Source of the DNA: Paramecium sonneborni
Lineage: Eukaryota > Ciliophora > Oligohymenophorea > Peniculida > Parameciidae
Reading direction: 5' to 3'
Length of the DNA stretch: 64,000 nucleotides
Assembly: GCA_905182985.1 (NCBI GenBank)
Contig: CAJJDN010000006.1
Coordinates: forward strand, 276,946 to 340,945
Of this stretch, positions 10,701-24,320 are shown piece by piece. A program made the position numbers and the translations under genes. The notes beneath the pieces are model-generated. The model did no database searches and was not told the DNA's origin. It was given only the letters and a program-made list of their open reading frames with translations. Each line of letters starts with the position of its first letter. Within the stretch, counting starts at the first letter, position 1.

Positions 10701-13528
10701 ATGAAGAAAATTAATCAATAAATGCAAAAAATTGCAGGTCGCAATAGCTTTTAAGAATCTCCTCAACGAATGGAAAAGAAAACTTTAAAAAACTCAACTA
10801 AAGCAATTAAAACAGAAAGGCCTTAATAAAAAGGAAAAACAAAATTATATGACTATTTTAAGAAAGAAAGGAATTCATTAGCTTAAGCTGTAAATAACAT
10901 TCGAGCTAAATTGAAAGGGAGTAAAAGTATTGATAATGTTTTTCTTTAAACATAAAAAAGTGAAAGGGCAAAAACATCATAGCCAAATGTAAATCATTTA
11001 GTATATAGAGTAGCAAATTGAATAGAGAGTATAAACAGATGAAGGAAACAGTTCTAAAAGATTCAATTTAAAAACTAAAAATTTATCATTAGCAGCTGTT
11101 TCACTTGAAGTATGAATTAAAAAAATATATTTTAGAAAAAAGAAATTTCAAAATAAGCATCAACTACTAAGCAATCTTATAATTAATCTCCTTCTAGTTA
11201 ATCAAAACCAATTTTAACTAAGTCTAAGTCAAAAGATAAATATTTATTTGATATGGTAATTTTTATTATATATTTAATAGTTAAAAAATGCTCAAATGAT
11301 ATCAAATCAATATTAACAATACTTTAATTTGAAGTAAAATAAGTAATCTATATAATCAGATACTTCAACAAATCATAGATAATCTATAGATGATATGATA
11401 ATAAGTTAAAAATCAACAAAAGGATCGCCTCAGCCTTACTCTTCAAAATTATTTAAAAAAAGAGAAAGTGACTCCAAATCTCTTAATTAAGGTTATTCTA
11501 AAACAGAATAAACTCCTTTAATTAAATAATAATCGAGAACTAAAATAGAGGAATAACTACAATATGATCCTAAAAAAAAACTTCAAATTATTCTATTTTA
11601 TAAATAAACAAAGTAAATTTTATTTTAAAATCTTAGATATTACTATTTATATGATTATATAAATAAAAAAACAGATAATTTGTATAACTTTCTTATTGAA
11701 TAAATTGCGAGTATAGAGATTACATCAGCAAAAGTAGAAGGAGGTGGCACAGGTTCTACAGAAGATTAACACATATAAGATGGTAAATGAATGATTAATT
11801 TAGAATTGGATAAGATTTGCCAATTTATAACAGTAACTAAAAATATTCCATATGATTATTATCTTTCGCTGCCAGATTTACCCTTAAATATATTTTAAGG
11901 CATAATTCTCTAATTGTAACCATAGTATGCATAACCTTAAGCTACAAAGAGAGTTGGTTTAAAAGATTTTAATTTAATAAAATGTATAGGAGTAGGAGGT
12001 TTTTCAAGAGTTTATTTGGTGAAAAAAAAAGATAATGGTTAATTTTATGCATTAAAATTAATTGATAAAAAATTTATATTTGATAATTCAAAAGAAGTGA
12101 TTGTTTAAAATGAGAGGGACATAATGGTAAAAATGGAAAATTAATATATAACAAAATTACATTATGCATTTGAAACAAGATTTTATATTGCTTTTGTTTT
12201 AGAATATTGTGCAGGTGGAGAGTTATTTTACCATTTGAGAAGATTAAAACGATTTAATGAAAAAGAAGCAAAATATTATTTTGTTGAAGTATGTATAGGT
12301 ATGGCTTATTTACATTCATAACAAATTGTATATAGAGATATTAAACCTGAAAATATATTATTAGATTTATAAGGTCATATGATGTTAAGTGATTTTGGAT
12401 TATCAAAACCAAATATGGAAGAGGGAGAATTAGCTTATTCCTTTTGTGGATCTCCTGAGTATATGGCACCAGAAATGTTAATGAAATGTGGACATAGTTA
12501 TTTAGTAGATTGCTATTGTCTTGGAGCTCTTCTTTATGAATTAGTTTCAGGATTACCTCCATTTTATTCTCATAACACTGAAGAAATTTATAATTCAATA
12601 TTAACTGAAAAAGTTTAATTTCCAGACTATGTATAGATCTCGGATCAACTAAAAGATTTAATAATTAAACTTCTTTAAAAGGATCCTGATAAAAGATTAG
12701 GATAAAATGGGGGTATTGTTGAAATTTTAACTCATGCCTGGTTTCATGATGTTGACTTTGAAGGAATTGTAAATTAAACTCTTCTACCTCCTTATAAACC
12801 AGAACCTTTGAAATATAATTTTGATGAAGAAGAATTTAACAAAGGAGATGCTGAATTCAGAAAATAATACACATAAAATCTTTAATATGAATATTAAGTA
12901 TATACAAACCTTTATTAAATTTATTAGAATGTAGATAATGCAAATTACAAATTGGAAAATTTTTATTATGCGCGGCCATAATTAGAATTTGCAAATAGAA
13001 CAAATTAAATTAATACAAGTAAAATAGTTTCAGAAATTGTGTAAACGGAACCATTATCTGTAAAATAATAAACGATATCTAAATTAAAGGTAAAATATAA
13101 TTAAAAAAATATTTAGAATTCCCCTTAAGAAAGTAAGAAAGCCTTAAGATCAAATATTAAGAGTGAAGCTCATGATTATTTTAAAAAGCATAATCTTTTG
13201 GCGAAATCTTCGTAGATTCTTTAATAATCCTTAAAAATTGGTCATGCTTATTCAAAAACCTTATAATAGCAATCAATGTCTATTCAAGATTTGAAAGTAA
13301 AAAGAATAAATAATTTAGAAATTAAAATTATTGTTTGATCAGTCAAAATAATTATTAAGCTCTGATAGATTGACAACAGTTCCTGATTAAAATAATAAAA
13401 ATGTAATAGAAAGAGTAAAAACAGAATAATTTGGTAATTTGCCTTCTCCAAAAACAACATCAAATAATACTGCAAATAAATTAGCAAAGTTTTCTTAATT
13501 ATTTGGATCAGAAAAGAGAAAAAAATGA
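10701..13528 (+). CDS. AGC-family serine/threonine protein kinase
   Basis: The N-terminal extension of about 400 residues is Ser/Lys/Gln-rich; its last part may hold a PH-like fold (KKLQIILFYKQTKQILFQNL). The kinase domain follows with all key elements: glycine loop GVGGFSRVYLV, lysine in YALKLIDK, catalytic loop YRDIKPEN, DFG, and activation segment SFCGSPEYMAPE, where the phosphorylated residue would be in the F-C-G stretch. A polar tail follows (PYKPEPLKYNFDEEEF), then about 200 low-complexity residues. At least five introns of 21-27 nt restore the frame. Fungal and animal relatives are S6K/SGK/PKA-like. I cannot place it more finely. Confidence 0.88.
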
Positions 13529-13626
13529 AAATTTATTTAGTATTTTTTAGTATACAATTACTCATTGTGTTTAATTAATTATATTAATGTACAAATTTTG
13601 TGCACTGTAATGTATTAATAATGAAA

Positions 13627-14269
13627 TCATTTCTTCTTTTATTCGACTTTCTTAATATAAAATTCTAATTCTTTTCCTTCTAAAATATAACCATCAGCTC
13701 TTCCTGATTATCCTGGTCTTGATGTAATTCTAACCAATAATCTTTAATTGGTAAATTATTCTTAAACAAAAGTATCAATAGCATTTTCTTTAGCTCTTTC
13801 TTCTAATTTCTTAATAAGACTTTTTGATTTTTTAACTTATTCAGGTTGTCCTTCCTAATTTAAAAATAATCAATACTTTCTTATCCTTCTTCTTAGATCC
13901 CAATTCAACATTATATTTCTTTGCATACCATTATCTAAATGGAGTTGCATCTACCTAAACAATCACTCCTCTTGTAAGTGTCTTTGTTCTAACCAATTCA
14001 TTATTTGATGGATGATAAACAACTTCAACAATTTTAGCTTTTTTAGCAACACCTTGGCTTCCCCATGAGAAATTTCCTTCTGATAAACGAAGAGCTCTGA
14101 ATTTGAAATTTCCTCCTCGGACTCTTAATCTTCTTACTCTTTTTTCTCCTGATACTAATTTAGTCATAGCTGCTTATCTTCCTTTCTCAAAGGCTCTCTT
14201 TTTCTTATGGATTGGCATACGACCTCCTGTTAGTCTTCTTTTGTGTCTGCTATCTCTTGAAATTCCCAT
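13627..14269 (-). CDS. RPS8: 40S ribosomal protein eS8
   Basis: Small-subunit ribosomal protein. The start [18 protein letters not shown] and the blocks [64 protein letters not shown] are near-universal eS8 sequence. It ends [20 protein letters not shown] followed by a short basic tail. One 22-nt intron (13855-13876) lies in the eukaryote-specific Lys-rich insert; without removing it the frame meets a TGA. The total of about 205 residues is normal. Confidence 0.97.
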
Positions 14270-14469
14270 TAAATGCTTTGTTAAATAAAAAAAGATTTTA
14301 TTTAATTTTAAAATGTGCTTATATATTAAACCAAATATTTTTTTTTATTTTCCAATATTAATTCAATTATTTATACAAATGAACTACAGACACTTAAAAA
14401 ATTCAAAATTTTTATTTAATATGAGTGCAAATGTATAATATCAAATTTATTTATTTGTTGGACTTAAAT

Positions 14470-14958
14470 TCAATCTATATCAATTCTAAATTTTTACTTT
14501 TTATCATCTTAAAATTATAAAGAGTATTTCCTTAAAGGTTTCGATATTCTATATTCGAAGCTTGAATCATCAGTTTAAAATCCAGTCTTTTCTTTCTTTT
14601 TATAAAATGATTTATCAATTATGGGCCGTTAATTGGTTACAAATTCTTTTAAGTCTTAACTTTATTAACTAATCAATTTTAAATAAGGATATTCGAGAAT
14701 GCTCTTTTGAGCAATATTCTTTGGACTTTTAGAGAGACATTATTGATTGCTATCAGAATTAGGAAGACTAGGTAATCTTAACTTTGGAAGGTGTTTTGAT
14801 CTTTATGGACTAAAAGGACTTATATTTTGAAATTAATTTTTATTTCTTCTCTTTAATTATTTTACAACTAAATATTGATTTTGAACTTTAAAGTTTTTGA
14901 ATTCTATTTCTCGTTTTGGTTCTAATCTATTAAATTTTAATTGATAATATAATGACAT
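14470..14958 (-). CDS. Hypothetical basic protein, about 162 residues
   Basis: I recognise no family. The frame is open without introns from MSLYYQLKFNRLEPKREIE to a TGA, with Q from TAA/TAG throughout. It is basic and low in hydrophobic residues, with a Ser/Pro-rich middle (NISPFSPQRSKHLPKLRLPS) and FYKKKEKTGFQ. There are no membrane segments. The composition matches its neighbours, so I take it as real. The next gene is also on the minus strand, 170 bp upstream. Confidence 0.5.
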
Positions 14959-15130
14959 TAAATATAATATTATTATTTTTTTTTCTTAATTAAAAGCAAT
15001 GCAACAGGTATTTTGAAATTCCTAGGTTTTAAAAGAGATATTGATAAATATGCAATTAATTGAGAATAAAATTGAATATAATTTGATCATATATGTTAAA
15101 CATAAACAAATGATTATTCATGAGATTACG

Positions 15131-15695
15131 TCATCGATCCCAGGAATTAGTTGGCTTACGAACCCTATGTTTAGATCTATTGATTAAAGATTATAAAATA
15201 CAATAGACTCTGAAACAAATCCTTAAGTTCAGTGCTGCTCATAGGTTAAAATGGATTTGTAGGAAAATATTCATTAGGTCTTTCGAATTCTAATGGAAAT
15301 GATTTCAACGGTTATCTTTAATTAGTGCTCTCAGTACGAAGAGATTTCGCTTTTTGTGGTTATCTTACTTTATTGATATTAGATTCGGTGGTAAATCTAG
15401 TATTTGATTGGTTATTATTTCTTTATTAAATTCTGACTTTAGGAATATTGACATCTACTTGAGAATACGAAATTTCATAGCTCAATAATGGAGGTAATTT
15501 GATATCTTCTTTTGATCTTTCAGTCGAAGATCCAAATGCATAACTTTTTTTTCTTTATCGAATTTCTTCTATTTTGTAAGCAGATGGATTTGGTTTAGAA
15601 ACTCTAGTTTTATTAAGGATAAATTTGTGATAATTAAGCTCTGCATCTGTACTCTCAGTATTTTAAGAAAGGAAATCATATAGATCTCTGACCAT
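15131..15695 (-). CDS. Hypothetical polar protein, about 180 residues
   Basis: I recognise no family. The frame starts MVRDLYDFLSQNTEST and runs through Ser, Arg, Asn and Gln-rich sequence (SKPNPSAYKIEEIRQRKKSY; NTRFTTESNINKVRQPQK). A 25-nt intron near the end (15177-15201) gives the finish SKHRVRKPTNSWDR and a TGA. The protein looks largely disordered. It shares a 173-bp promoter region with the divergent gene at 15869. Confidence 0.5.
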
Positions 15696-15868
15696 TTGAT
15701 TATGATAATTAATGATGTATTTTTATATAAATTATTGGGTATTTGGATGATAAGGAGAAATAGAAGAAAATAAAATGAATAAAATAAAGAAAGGAGTTAA
15801 GAAGAGGATTTGAAGGTCGAGGTAATTAAATGAAAAATAAATACAAATTAATTATAGTTAATTTAGAA

Positions 15869-16640
15869 ATGAATACTTTGCAATCCATTATCTAACAAAG
15901 AGTTTTATAGTAAATAAATAAGCAAAAAACAGAACCATTAGAATCCTTATATATTACTTATGTAAATTGAAATATAAAGTTTAGTCGTCAGCTACCAAAA
16001 TAAAATTACCTTTAGAGGATGCTGCTTAAGTCAGAAAATCTATGCAAGTAATTCCAAATTTAAGTAGGGTATTCAAAGTGTTCATCTTCAGAAATAACAA
16101 TCTGAAGCTTTGATTTCTAATAACAAAGAGTCTGTTCTGAAAGTTGATAACAATAATGCTATAGTTTAACTTAAGAATGAGGAAAACAAATAAGGTCCAT
16201 AGAAAGGAAGATTTTTAGTAAGAAATGAATATGGCAGCAAACCATAATCTGAGAATAAAATTACTCATTCTTCTGTTGTTCCCAACAAATATCATAAAAA
16301 TTAATTATCTTTTGGGGAAGATGGAAAAAAGATAAAAGCAGAAGATATCTGGAAGAGAAGAAAGGATTATGACTAAAAAGTCAGATAATTTCATTTACCA
16401 AAAATTAGAGAATATAATAGATTTCAAAACAATAGTTCATAAAAACAACAATCCGGATAACACACTGCGGAAATTTAATTCTCTGACATCTTCAAAGAAG
16501 ATTTAGATGATGATTTATTGTAGGAATACAATGAGAAGTAATTTAAAATGCTATAAATTAGATATTATAAAAAATAACTCTTTCTTTGGAATAAAAAATA
16601 GAGATAATTTGATTTGGTAAATGATGATTTATTTGATTGA
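15869..16640 (+). CDS. Hypothetical charged protein, about 240 residues
   Basis: I recognise no family. Two introns (23-24 nt) near the 5' end give MNTLQSIIQQRVLQQINKQK, then ATKIKLPLEDAAQVRKSMQV and a hydrophilic body (GRFLVRNEYGSKPQSENKIT, KKIKAEDIWKRRKDYDQKVR). The C-terminus is acidic and Phe-rich (DIFKEDLDDDLLQEYNEKQF, LVNDDLFD). There is no signal or membrane segment. Coding use of TAA/TAG and the clean splice sites support it as a real gene. Confidence 0.55.
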
Positions 16641-16770
16641 TTTATTATTTATTTTAAATAATGACATCGATTCAGGAATACTAATAAAAATAATATTAAA
16701 ATCTATTCGTTAGCCTTGTATTTTAACTTAATTGTAATAAGAAAATATATAAAATAATTTATTATATAAT

Positions 16771-17160
16771 ATGTCATAAGCAAAAAAAAGCCTCTTAAAA
16801 GTAGAGAAACTTTAATTTGATATCTACATAAATAAATAGTTAATTTAAGTAGATTAAGATGATTAAACTACTGTAGGAGAAGTTCTCGATTTTATTATGA
16901 AGAAATAAAACATTTCGAATTCAGATGTTTCATTGTATTTAGCAAAAAAAAGCGGAGAACCTAAATTATCCTTTCCTGCTTTAGAGAGGAATAGAAAACT
17001 GTTTAGAACAAATGAAAAACGATTTGTCGTTGTTGTGAAATAATTAGAACCAATAATAATAAATAAACTTGAGGAAACAGATTTAAAAGTTAGTGAGGCA
17101 AGGTAATAAAAATAAAGTATTTTCAAAAAATTATTTGGAATACCATTGACTTGCAAATGA
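16771..17160 (+). CDS. Hypothetical small protein, 129 residues
   Basis: Single open frame with no intron, starting MSQAKKSLLKVEKLQFDIYI. The first 95 residues have alternating beta-like hydrophobic strands and a helix (TTVGEVLDFIMKKQ; RFVVVVKQLEPIII), a pattern that recalls ubiquitin-like folds, but I see no family signature. The tail is basic and Gln-rich, ending GIPLTCK. An opposite-strand frame in the same place is only a mirror of this one. Confidence 0.55.
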
Positions 17161-17401
17161 TTTACTTTATTAAAAATACTATATTTAATTGATTATTTAA
17201 TTAAATATCTTTTTTAATTATTGTTTATAGAGATTATTATTTTTTGTTATATTCATATCTTTTTACACAATATAATAAATCAATTATATTAAAAATACAA
17301 ACATTAAATAGTGTAATACACTTAGATACAGTGATTTTGAAAATTAAATTAAGAGTAATGTAATATCTATAATTAATATATAAATTTAAAACAAATATTA
17401 G

Positions 17402-18954
<1,553 letters not shown>

Positions 18955-18997
18955 TTTAATAGAATATATAAAATATATTAATTACAATTTTTTGTAA

Positions 18998-19705
18998 TCA
19001 AACAATGGAAGCTTAAAGATTCCAATTCCTTTATTTTTTTTGTTAATTGCTTTCATAGTCTAAGTAATTAATAAGAAATTTACTTGCTATATACTTTTTG
19101 ACTTACAATACAAAATAGATAATGATTCCTAAAAAGATAGTTTCAATAATAGCTTAAACCATCATTAAAGTTCCTTGATAAAGTTATCCACAAATAATTT
19201 CTTACTTCTAATCATCAGTAATTTAAGTTGGAGGATTGGTTACATTCTCTTATAACAATCTAGTTTTGGATAAAAAATTATATTGTTATGCATATCCTTG
19301 CATAAGAGCCCATACTAAAAAGTATGTTACTAATCTAATAGCTAAGACTGCTGAAGTCAAACATAAATATTTTCCTATTTCTGATGATGATTTTGAATTA
19401 ATCCCAAGAAATCCATAGGTTGAACTTGCAATCCAGAAAATATTTCCACCAATTATCACTAAGCATAATATCGCATATGTTTAACATGTTGTTCTATAAT
19501 GAAAGAAATAGTATAGAAATCTTATACACTAATATATGAATGCACACTAAAGATTATGATATAGTTAGCTTACAATAATGAAAATATTTGAACTTTGCAA
19601 AAATCTAATTTTATCCTCAATTGCATCATTGAATTCTTCACAATCTGGAGGTAACAAAGAATCCCCTTCTCGCTTTTTTATTATAAAAGGCTTATTTTTT
19701 TCCAT
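18998..19705 (-). CDS. Multi-pass membrane protein, unknown
   Basis: The protein starts with a soluble segment (MEKNKPFIIKKREGDSLLPP, CEEFNDAIEDKIRFLQ). A 27-nt intron with a GTAAGC donor then leads to about four hydrophobic helices: an aromatic Tyr/Phe-rich one, ILCLVIIGGNIFWIASST, LCLTSAVLAIRLVTYFLVWA and MVQAIIETIFLGIIIYFVLQ. It ends in a basic tail at a TGA. I recognise no family. An overlapping plus-strand frame at 19236-19418 is a shadow: it has no upstream exon and its composition is worse. The start lies only 39 bp from the start of the divergent gene. Confidence 0.65.
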
Positions 19706-19744
19706 CTCAAAATTTATATCGAAAAAATTAATATTTATATTAAT
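19706..19744. promoter_or_regulatory. 39-bp bidirectional promoter region
   Basis: The start codons of two divergent genes are 39 bp apart, so this AT-only stretch must hold both 5' UTRs and both core promoters, unless the promoters reach into the coding regions. No TATA-like element stands out against the background. Confidence 0.6.
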
Positions 19745-20371
19745 ATGAATCAATTGAGAAATTAGAGAGGCACAGAAACAGATGAAGTTTACATCGATCC
19801 AGAGAGAGGAATAGCTATAAATGCTCGTTAAATGAGTACTGAATAGCATTTCAAATATTATAAATCCTCATTCAGTACAATGAGACCTGATTTGACTGAA
19901 TTTGAATACGAAGCTTTTGCAAAGAGATTGAGAATTGGTATTTGAGAATTTTATTTTAAAGGTGAATTGTTTTTGAATCATATGAGAGTATTTCTTAATC
20001 ATGAATCAGGTAGAATTACAAATCTTTATCATATAAGTGCTAGATTGGATAAAGCTTTGGTATTTGATGCATTACTATAATAAAGAACTATTAATAATAA
20101 TACTTCCAATTACGAACTCCTTTTATTTTGGGCCATAGAGCTAATGCTAATAGAAATTGGGCTGATGCATCAAAGGTTGTCAATTATGTTGAGAAACAAT
20201 TATTAAAAATTACAAAATATGGTAATAATATCTAATATATATAATTTAGGTTTGGATTATCCAAATTATTATGCTCCTAGAACTGCTTAAGAATTGAAAT
20301 AGAGAGAGGACGAGATTTATTAGAGATTTGTTAGAGAAATGAGAAAACCGCCTGTCGTTGCAGCTTAATGA
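19745..20371 (+). CDS. Conserved-looking hypothetical protein, about 180 residues
   Basis: I recognise no family, but the composition is that of an ordered protein. It starts MNQLRNQRGTETDEVYIDPE and has STMRPDLTEFEYEAFAKRLR, RTPFILGHRANANRNWADAS, KVVNYVEKQLLKITKYG and APRTAQELKQREDEIYQRFV. Three introns (24, 26 and about 28 nt) are needed to join these in one frame, ending VREMRKPPVVAAQ before TGA. There is no signal or membrane segment. The shared 39-bp promoter with the membrane protein suggests possible co-expression. Confidence 0.6.
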
Positions 20372-20607
20372 GATTTATACAAATAAAAAATATATTATTA
20401 TTTAAATCTTTTTATTAAATCCACATCATCTAAGTTTATATTTGCTTTTTTATTAATCACTTCTTCCTTTATGACTATTATCTATATGTTTCATTCAATA
20501 TTTAATTACAAATAAATCTAGAAAAACAAGATATGGTTTTATTGAAATTAATTTATTAAATGTCTTAAACTATAGTAATATTTTATTATTTATCTTAGTT
20601 ATTAATA

Positions 20608-21061
20608 ATGAGTAAGACAGACAAAAAATTACTTTTTGAGGATGAAATCTCTAGTACTCAATCTTCTGATGGAGAGGACTATATTCCTAAAAGAATAATC
20701 TCGAAATCTAACACCAGAAGGATCCATAAAATCCCAATAGAACAACAATAATAACTATTTCGACAAGTGTTTCAAGAAGGAAAATAAATTAAAGAGGTTT
20801 TCTTTTTTATAACAATATCAGGTTGCCAAAGCATTGAATCTAAATTACTCTAGTGCTAAATCTTTAATTCATTATTATAAAAACAATAAACGATCTGCTC
20901 CCTCTTCTATAATAGATGTCTTAAGTGGTAAAAAATCCATAGTGTGCCAGATTTCAGAAAAAATTGATAAAAAATACAATAATCTAAAAATAGTAGTCAG
21001 GCAAAATGATTAAATTCTTAACTCCTACAACTATTTTGAATACAAGACAACCAATAAATGA
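20608..21061 (+). CDS. Small protein with helix-turn-helix-like segment
   Basis: The acidic N-terminus (FEDEISSTQSSDGEDYIPKR) is followed, across a 25-nt intron, by FRQVFQEGKQIKEVAKALNL and NYSSAKSLIHYYKNNKR. This helix-turn-helix pattern (IKEVAKAL-NLNYSSAKSLI) resembles DNA-binding folds such as those of resolvase-like or homeodomain-like proteins. The C-terminus is ordinary and ends at TGA, giving about 140 residues. A DNA-binding role is an inference from the pattern only. Many Paramecium proteins with such N-terminal acid and HTH sections are uncharacterised. Confidence 0.5.
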
Positions 21062-21271
21062 TTTATAAGTTAATTTTATATTCTTTAAAACGTTAGATCT
21101 TTACCTTTTTCTCGATTAGATTTCTAATTAAATAATTTTATACGTTAAATTAATATCAAAAATATTGAATTTAAATATTATTAGATTAAGTTATCCTATT
21201 GATATGAGGATGCAATCCAATTACTAAAATAGAAAAAATTGATCAATAATTTTGATAATTTTAATTCATAA

Positions 21272-22651
21272 TCATTAAATTAGTATATTTTTACCTCCAT
21301 ACCTTTATGGAATTGTTTCTTCATCTAAATCTTTCAACAATGCTTTCTTAATCTCAAGAAAATCTTATCCTATAAAATTGATCTAAAAATATAATTAATT
21401 AAACTTTCTCAACTGTTCTTGATGGTAAAAAAGGTTTTAACAAAGAGTAAAAGGATCGAGTTAAGAAATTTGTATTTAATACATAAATTCTAAATTGTCT
21501 TTCAGGATAAAAATTGAAAATCTCTATAAATGCATTCTTCAATACACTGAAAGAGAAATTAGCTGGTTCCAATTTATAACAATCGATAATGACAATAAAT
21601 TAATCAAAATATCCTCTCATTCTAATCGATCTTATGGAGAAAAATGTATATTTTCTCCTTTTAAAAAATTTATTTTCTAAGTTATCCCCATTTGATTAAT
21701 CTGTTCCACTATAATTCTTGATTATGTAATGGGTATTAAATCCTTATTAATTTATATTAGAAGTAAGTCTAATTCAGTTGAAATTAATTAGTTCTCTTAT
21801 TATTTTTTCATTTCATTTTTTTAATTACCTGCATATATTGTGTAAAACATTTCGAATCTTCTTCAACAACATGCATAATTTCCAATATTTTAAATATGGA
21901 AATTTACTTATTTTTGAGTTGCTATCAGAAATCTTAATTATGGGAAATTAACTTTCTATTATGGATTCTCTTGTTAAAAGAAGGAATTATTACTCTAAAA
22001 ATCAAACTAGATATATTTAGACTCAAAAATATACCTCTTACCATCATTATTAAAATTCAAAAAATCTTAATGATATTAACAAAAATCAATTTCATGGATA
22101 TCAGATGATTATTTCAATAAATTTAGATGTATTCCACCTTTCTAGTTAGGATTAACTGATTAATTTACTTTAATAATACTAGCAACATTTTCTAAAGTAG
22201 TGTTCAATACATATTCACCTTTCAAAAAAATATTGTTCTAAGATTAAATTGTTGATAATTTCATTTATTTTAAAGTTTTCTCAATAATCCATTTATCTTT
22301 ACTTAATTCTTAGTAGAGTTATAATTATTTTTACTCATATTCTGGAATACTTCTCAAAAAATTAGAAAACTTTATATACTTAGTTACATTTGAAGAATCA
22401 TTTTGATAGGGTTTGATTTAATCAATCGAAATCTAAAAATTAGATGAGTCAAACAAAGCCTCATATTCTGAAATGAGAATAGCTTGTTTAATTCTATTAA
22501 CCCATTCTCCAGCATCATTATATGTCATAGATAGAAATTACATAAAAATTTCTTATAATAAATTTCTTAGATAGTCCAAATATATGTTTTTGTTATTATA
22601 GTTTATTTTATTAAATTACAGGTATCCATTTTGTATTGGTCTTTAATTCAT
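21272..22651 (-). CDS. PH-like plus CRAL-TRIO (Sec14) lipid-binding protein
   Basis: The start MNQRPIQNGYLQFNKINYNN and the helix AGEWVNRIKQAI fit a PH domain: the first strand at the beginning, the C-terminal helix with Trp at the end. After a linker region the C-terminal half shows the CRAL-TRIO fold: FIVIIDCYKLEPANFSFSVL, YPERQFRIYVLN, SFYSLLKPFLPSRTVEK and IPQRYGGKN. Introns of 31 and 33 nt are among those needed. The likely role is phosphoinositide or lipid exchange at membranes. The splicing in the region around 21780 I did not resolve fully. The 5' half is repeated in the contig overlap. A 39-bp gap separates its start from the divergent p24 gene. Confidence 0.72.
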
Positions 22652-23051
22652 TAATTTTAATAAAGTAATGTATAATTTATATTAAAAAAGATGAAGATAT
22701 TGGATTTGATCTGTTTCATATATTTAGGACATGGTTTATCAGTATAGATTACTTAAAAACCTACATGTTTTTATGTTAAATCATATACAGGAAATACCCA
22801 TGTAACAGTAAATTATTAGATATCTGGGATGGATGAAAATAAAACAGAAATTACTATTGAATCAGAACATGGAGATAAATTAGCTAAAAAATAAAATACA
22901 AAAGAAGGAGCTTTGAAATAGTTTTTAAGAGAGAAGGGCACTTATTATATTTGTTTCAAAAGTTAGTCCAAAGGGTATAAGACTGTAAGTTTTGATTTTG
23001 ACATGGATGGTGTAGATAAAGAGTATGCCTAATCAGAACAGTTTAGTGATA
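21784..23051. repeat. Assembly overlap 1, left copy
   Basis: This 1,268-bp stretch matches 23053-24320 base for base where I compared it, and the two copies are separated by a single N at 23052. It holds the 5' half of the PH/CRAL-TRIO gene and the first 361 bp of the p24 gene (22691-23051), which breaks off at the N. The p24 piece is not a second gene. Confidence 0.93.
22652..22690. promoter_or_regulatory. 39-bp bidirectional promoter region
   Basis: Spacer between the divergent starts of the PH/CRAL-TRIO gene and the p24 gene, again 39 bp and pure AT apart from a few G. It is present a second time at 23921-23959 because of the contig overlap. Confidence 0.6.
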
Positions 23052-23052
23052 N

Positions 23053-24320
23053 TTAATTAGTTCTCTTATTATTTTTTCATTTCATTTTTTTAATTACCTG
23101 CATATATTGTGTAAAACATTTCGAATCTTCTTCAACAACATGCATAATTTCCAATATTTTAAATATGGAAATTTACTTATTTTTGAGTTGCTATCAGAAA
23201 TCTTAATTATGGGAAATTAACTTTCTATTATGGATTCTCTTGTTAAAAGAAGGAATTATTACTCTAAAAATCAAACTAGATATATTTAGACTCAAAAATA
23301 TACCTCTTACCATCATTATTAAAATTCAAAAAATCTTAATGATATTAACAAAAATCAATTTCATGGATATCAGATGATTATTTCAATAAATTTAGATGTA
23401 TTCCACCTTTCTAGTTAGGATTAACTGATTAATTTACTTTAATAATACTAGCAACATTTTCTAAAGTAGTGTTCAATACATATTCACCTTTCAAAAAAAT
23501 ATTGTTCTAAGATTAAATTGTTGATAATTTCATTTATTTTAAAGTTTTCTCAATAATCCATTTATCTTTACTTAATTCTTAGTAGAGTTATAATTATTTT
23601 TACTCATATTCTGGAATACTTCTCAAAAAATTAGAAAACTTTATATACTTAGTTACATTTGAAGAATCATTTTGATAGGGTTTGATTTAATCAATCGAAA
23701 TCTAAAAATTAGATGAGTCAAACAAAGCCTCATATTCTGAAATGAGAATAGCTTGTTTAATTCTATTAACCCATTCTCCAGCATCATTATATGTCATAGA
23801 TAGAAATTACATAAAAATTTCTTATAATAAATTTCTTAGATAGTCCAAATATATGTTTTTGTTATTATAGTTTATTTTATTAAATTACAGGTATCCATTT
23901 TGTATTGGTCTTTAATTCATTAATTTTAATAAAGTAATGTATAATTTATATTAAAAAAGATGAAGATATTGGATTTGATCTGTTTCATATATTTAGGACA
24001 TGGTTTATCAGTATAGATTACTTAAAAACCTACATGTTTTTATGTTAAATCATATACAGGAAATACCCATGTAACAGTAAATTATTAGATATCTGGGATG
24101 GATGAAAATAAAACAGAAATTACTATTGAATCAGAACATGGAGATAAATTAGCTAAAAAATAAAATACAAAAGAAGGAGCTTTGAAATAGTTTTTAAGAG
24201 AGAAGGGCACTTATTATATTTGTTTCAAAAGTTAGTCCAAAGGGTATAAGACTGTAAGTTTTGATTTTGACATGGATGGTGTAGATAAAGAGTATGCCTA
24301 ATCAGAACAGTTTAGTGATA
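23053..24320. repeat. Assembly overlap 1, right copy
   Basis: Second copy of 21784-23051. It begins inside the PH/CRAL-TRIO gene, so the piece 23053-23920 is a 5' fragment of that gene with no 3' end. It then runs on into unique sequence that completes the p24 gene. Confidence 0.93.

Noticed and set aside
12341..12598. Minus-strand open frame of 85 codons
   Set aside because: It lies opposite the catalytic core of the AGC kinase, whose motifs are unmistakable on the plus strand.
14103..14288. Plus-strand open frame of 61 codons
   Set aside because: It is the antisense of the eS8 N-terminus.
16863..17156. Minus-strand frame of 97 codons
   Set aside because: It mirrors the 129-residue plus-strand gene at 16771-17160, which has a start, a TGA stop and a better composition.
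19236..19418. Plus-strand frame of 60 codons
   Set aside because: The minus-strand reading joins by a good intron to an upstream exon and gives clean membrane helices; the plus frame has no support.
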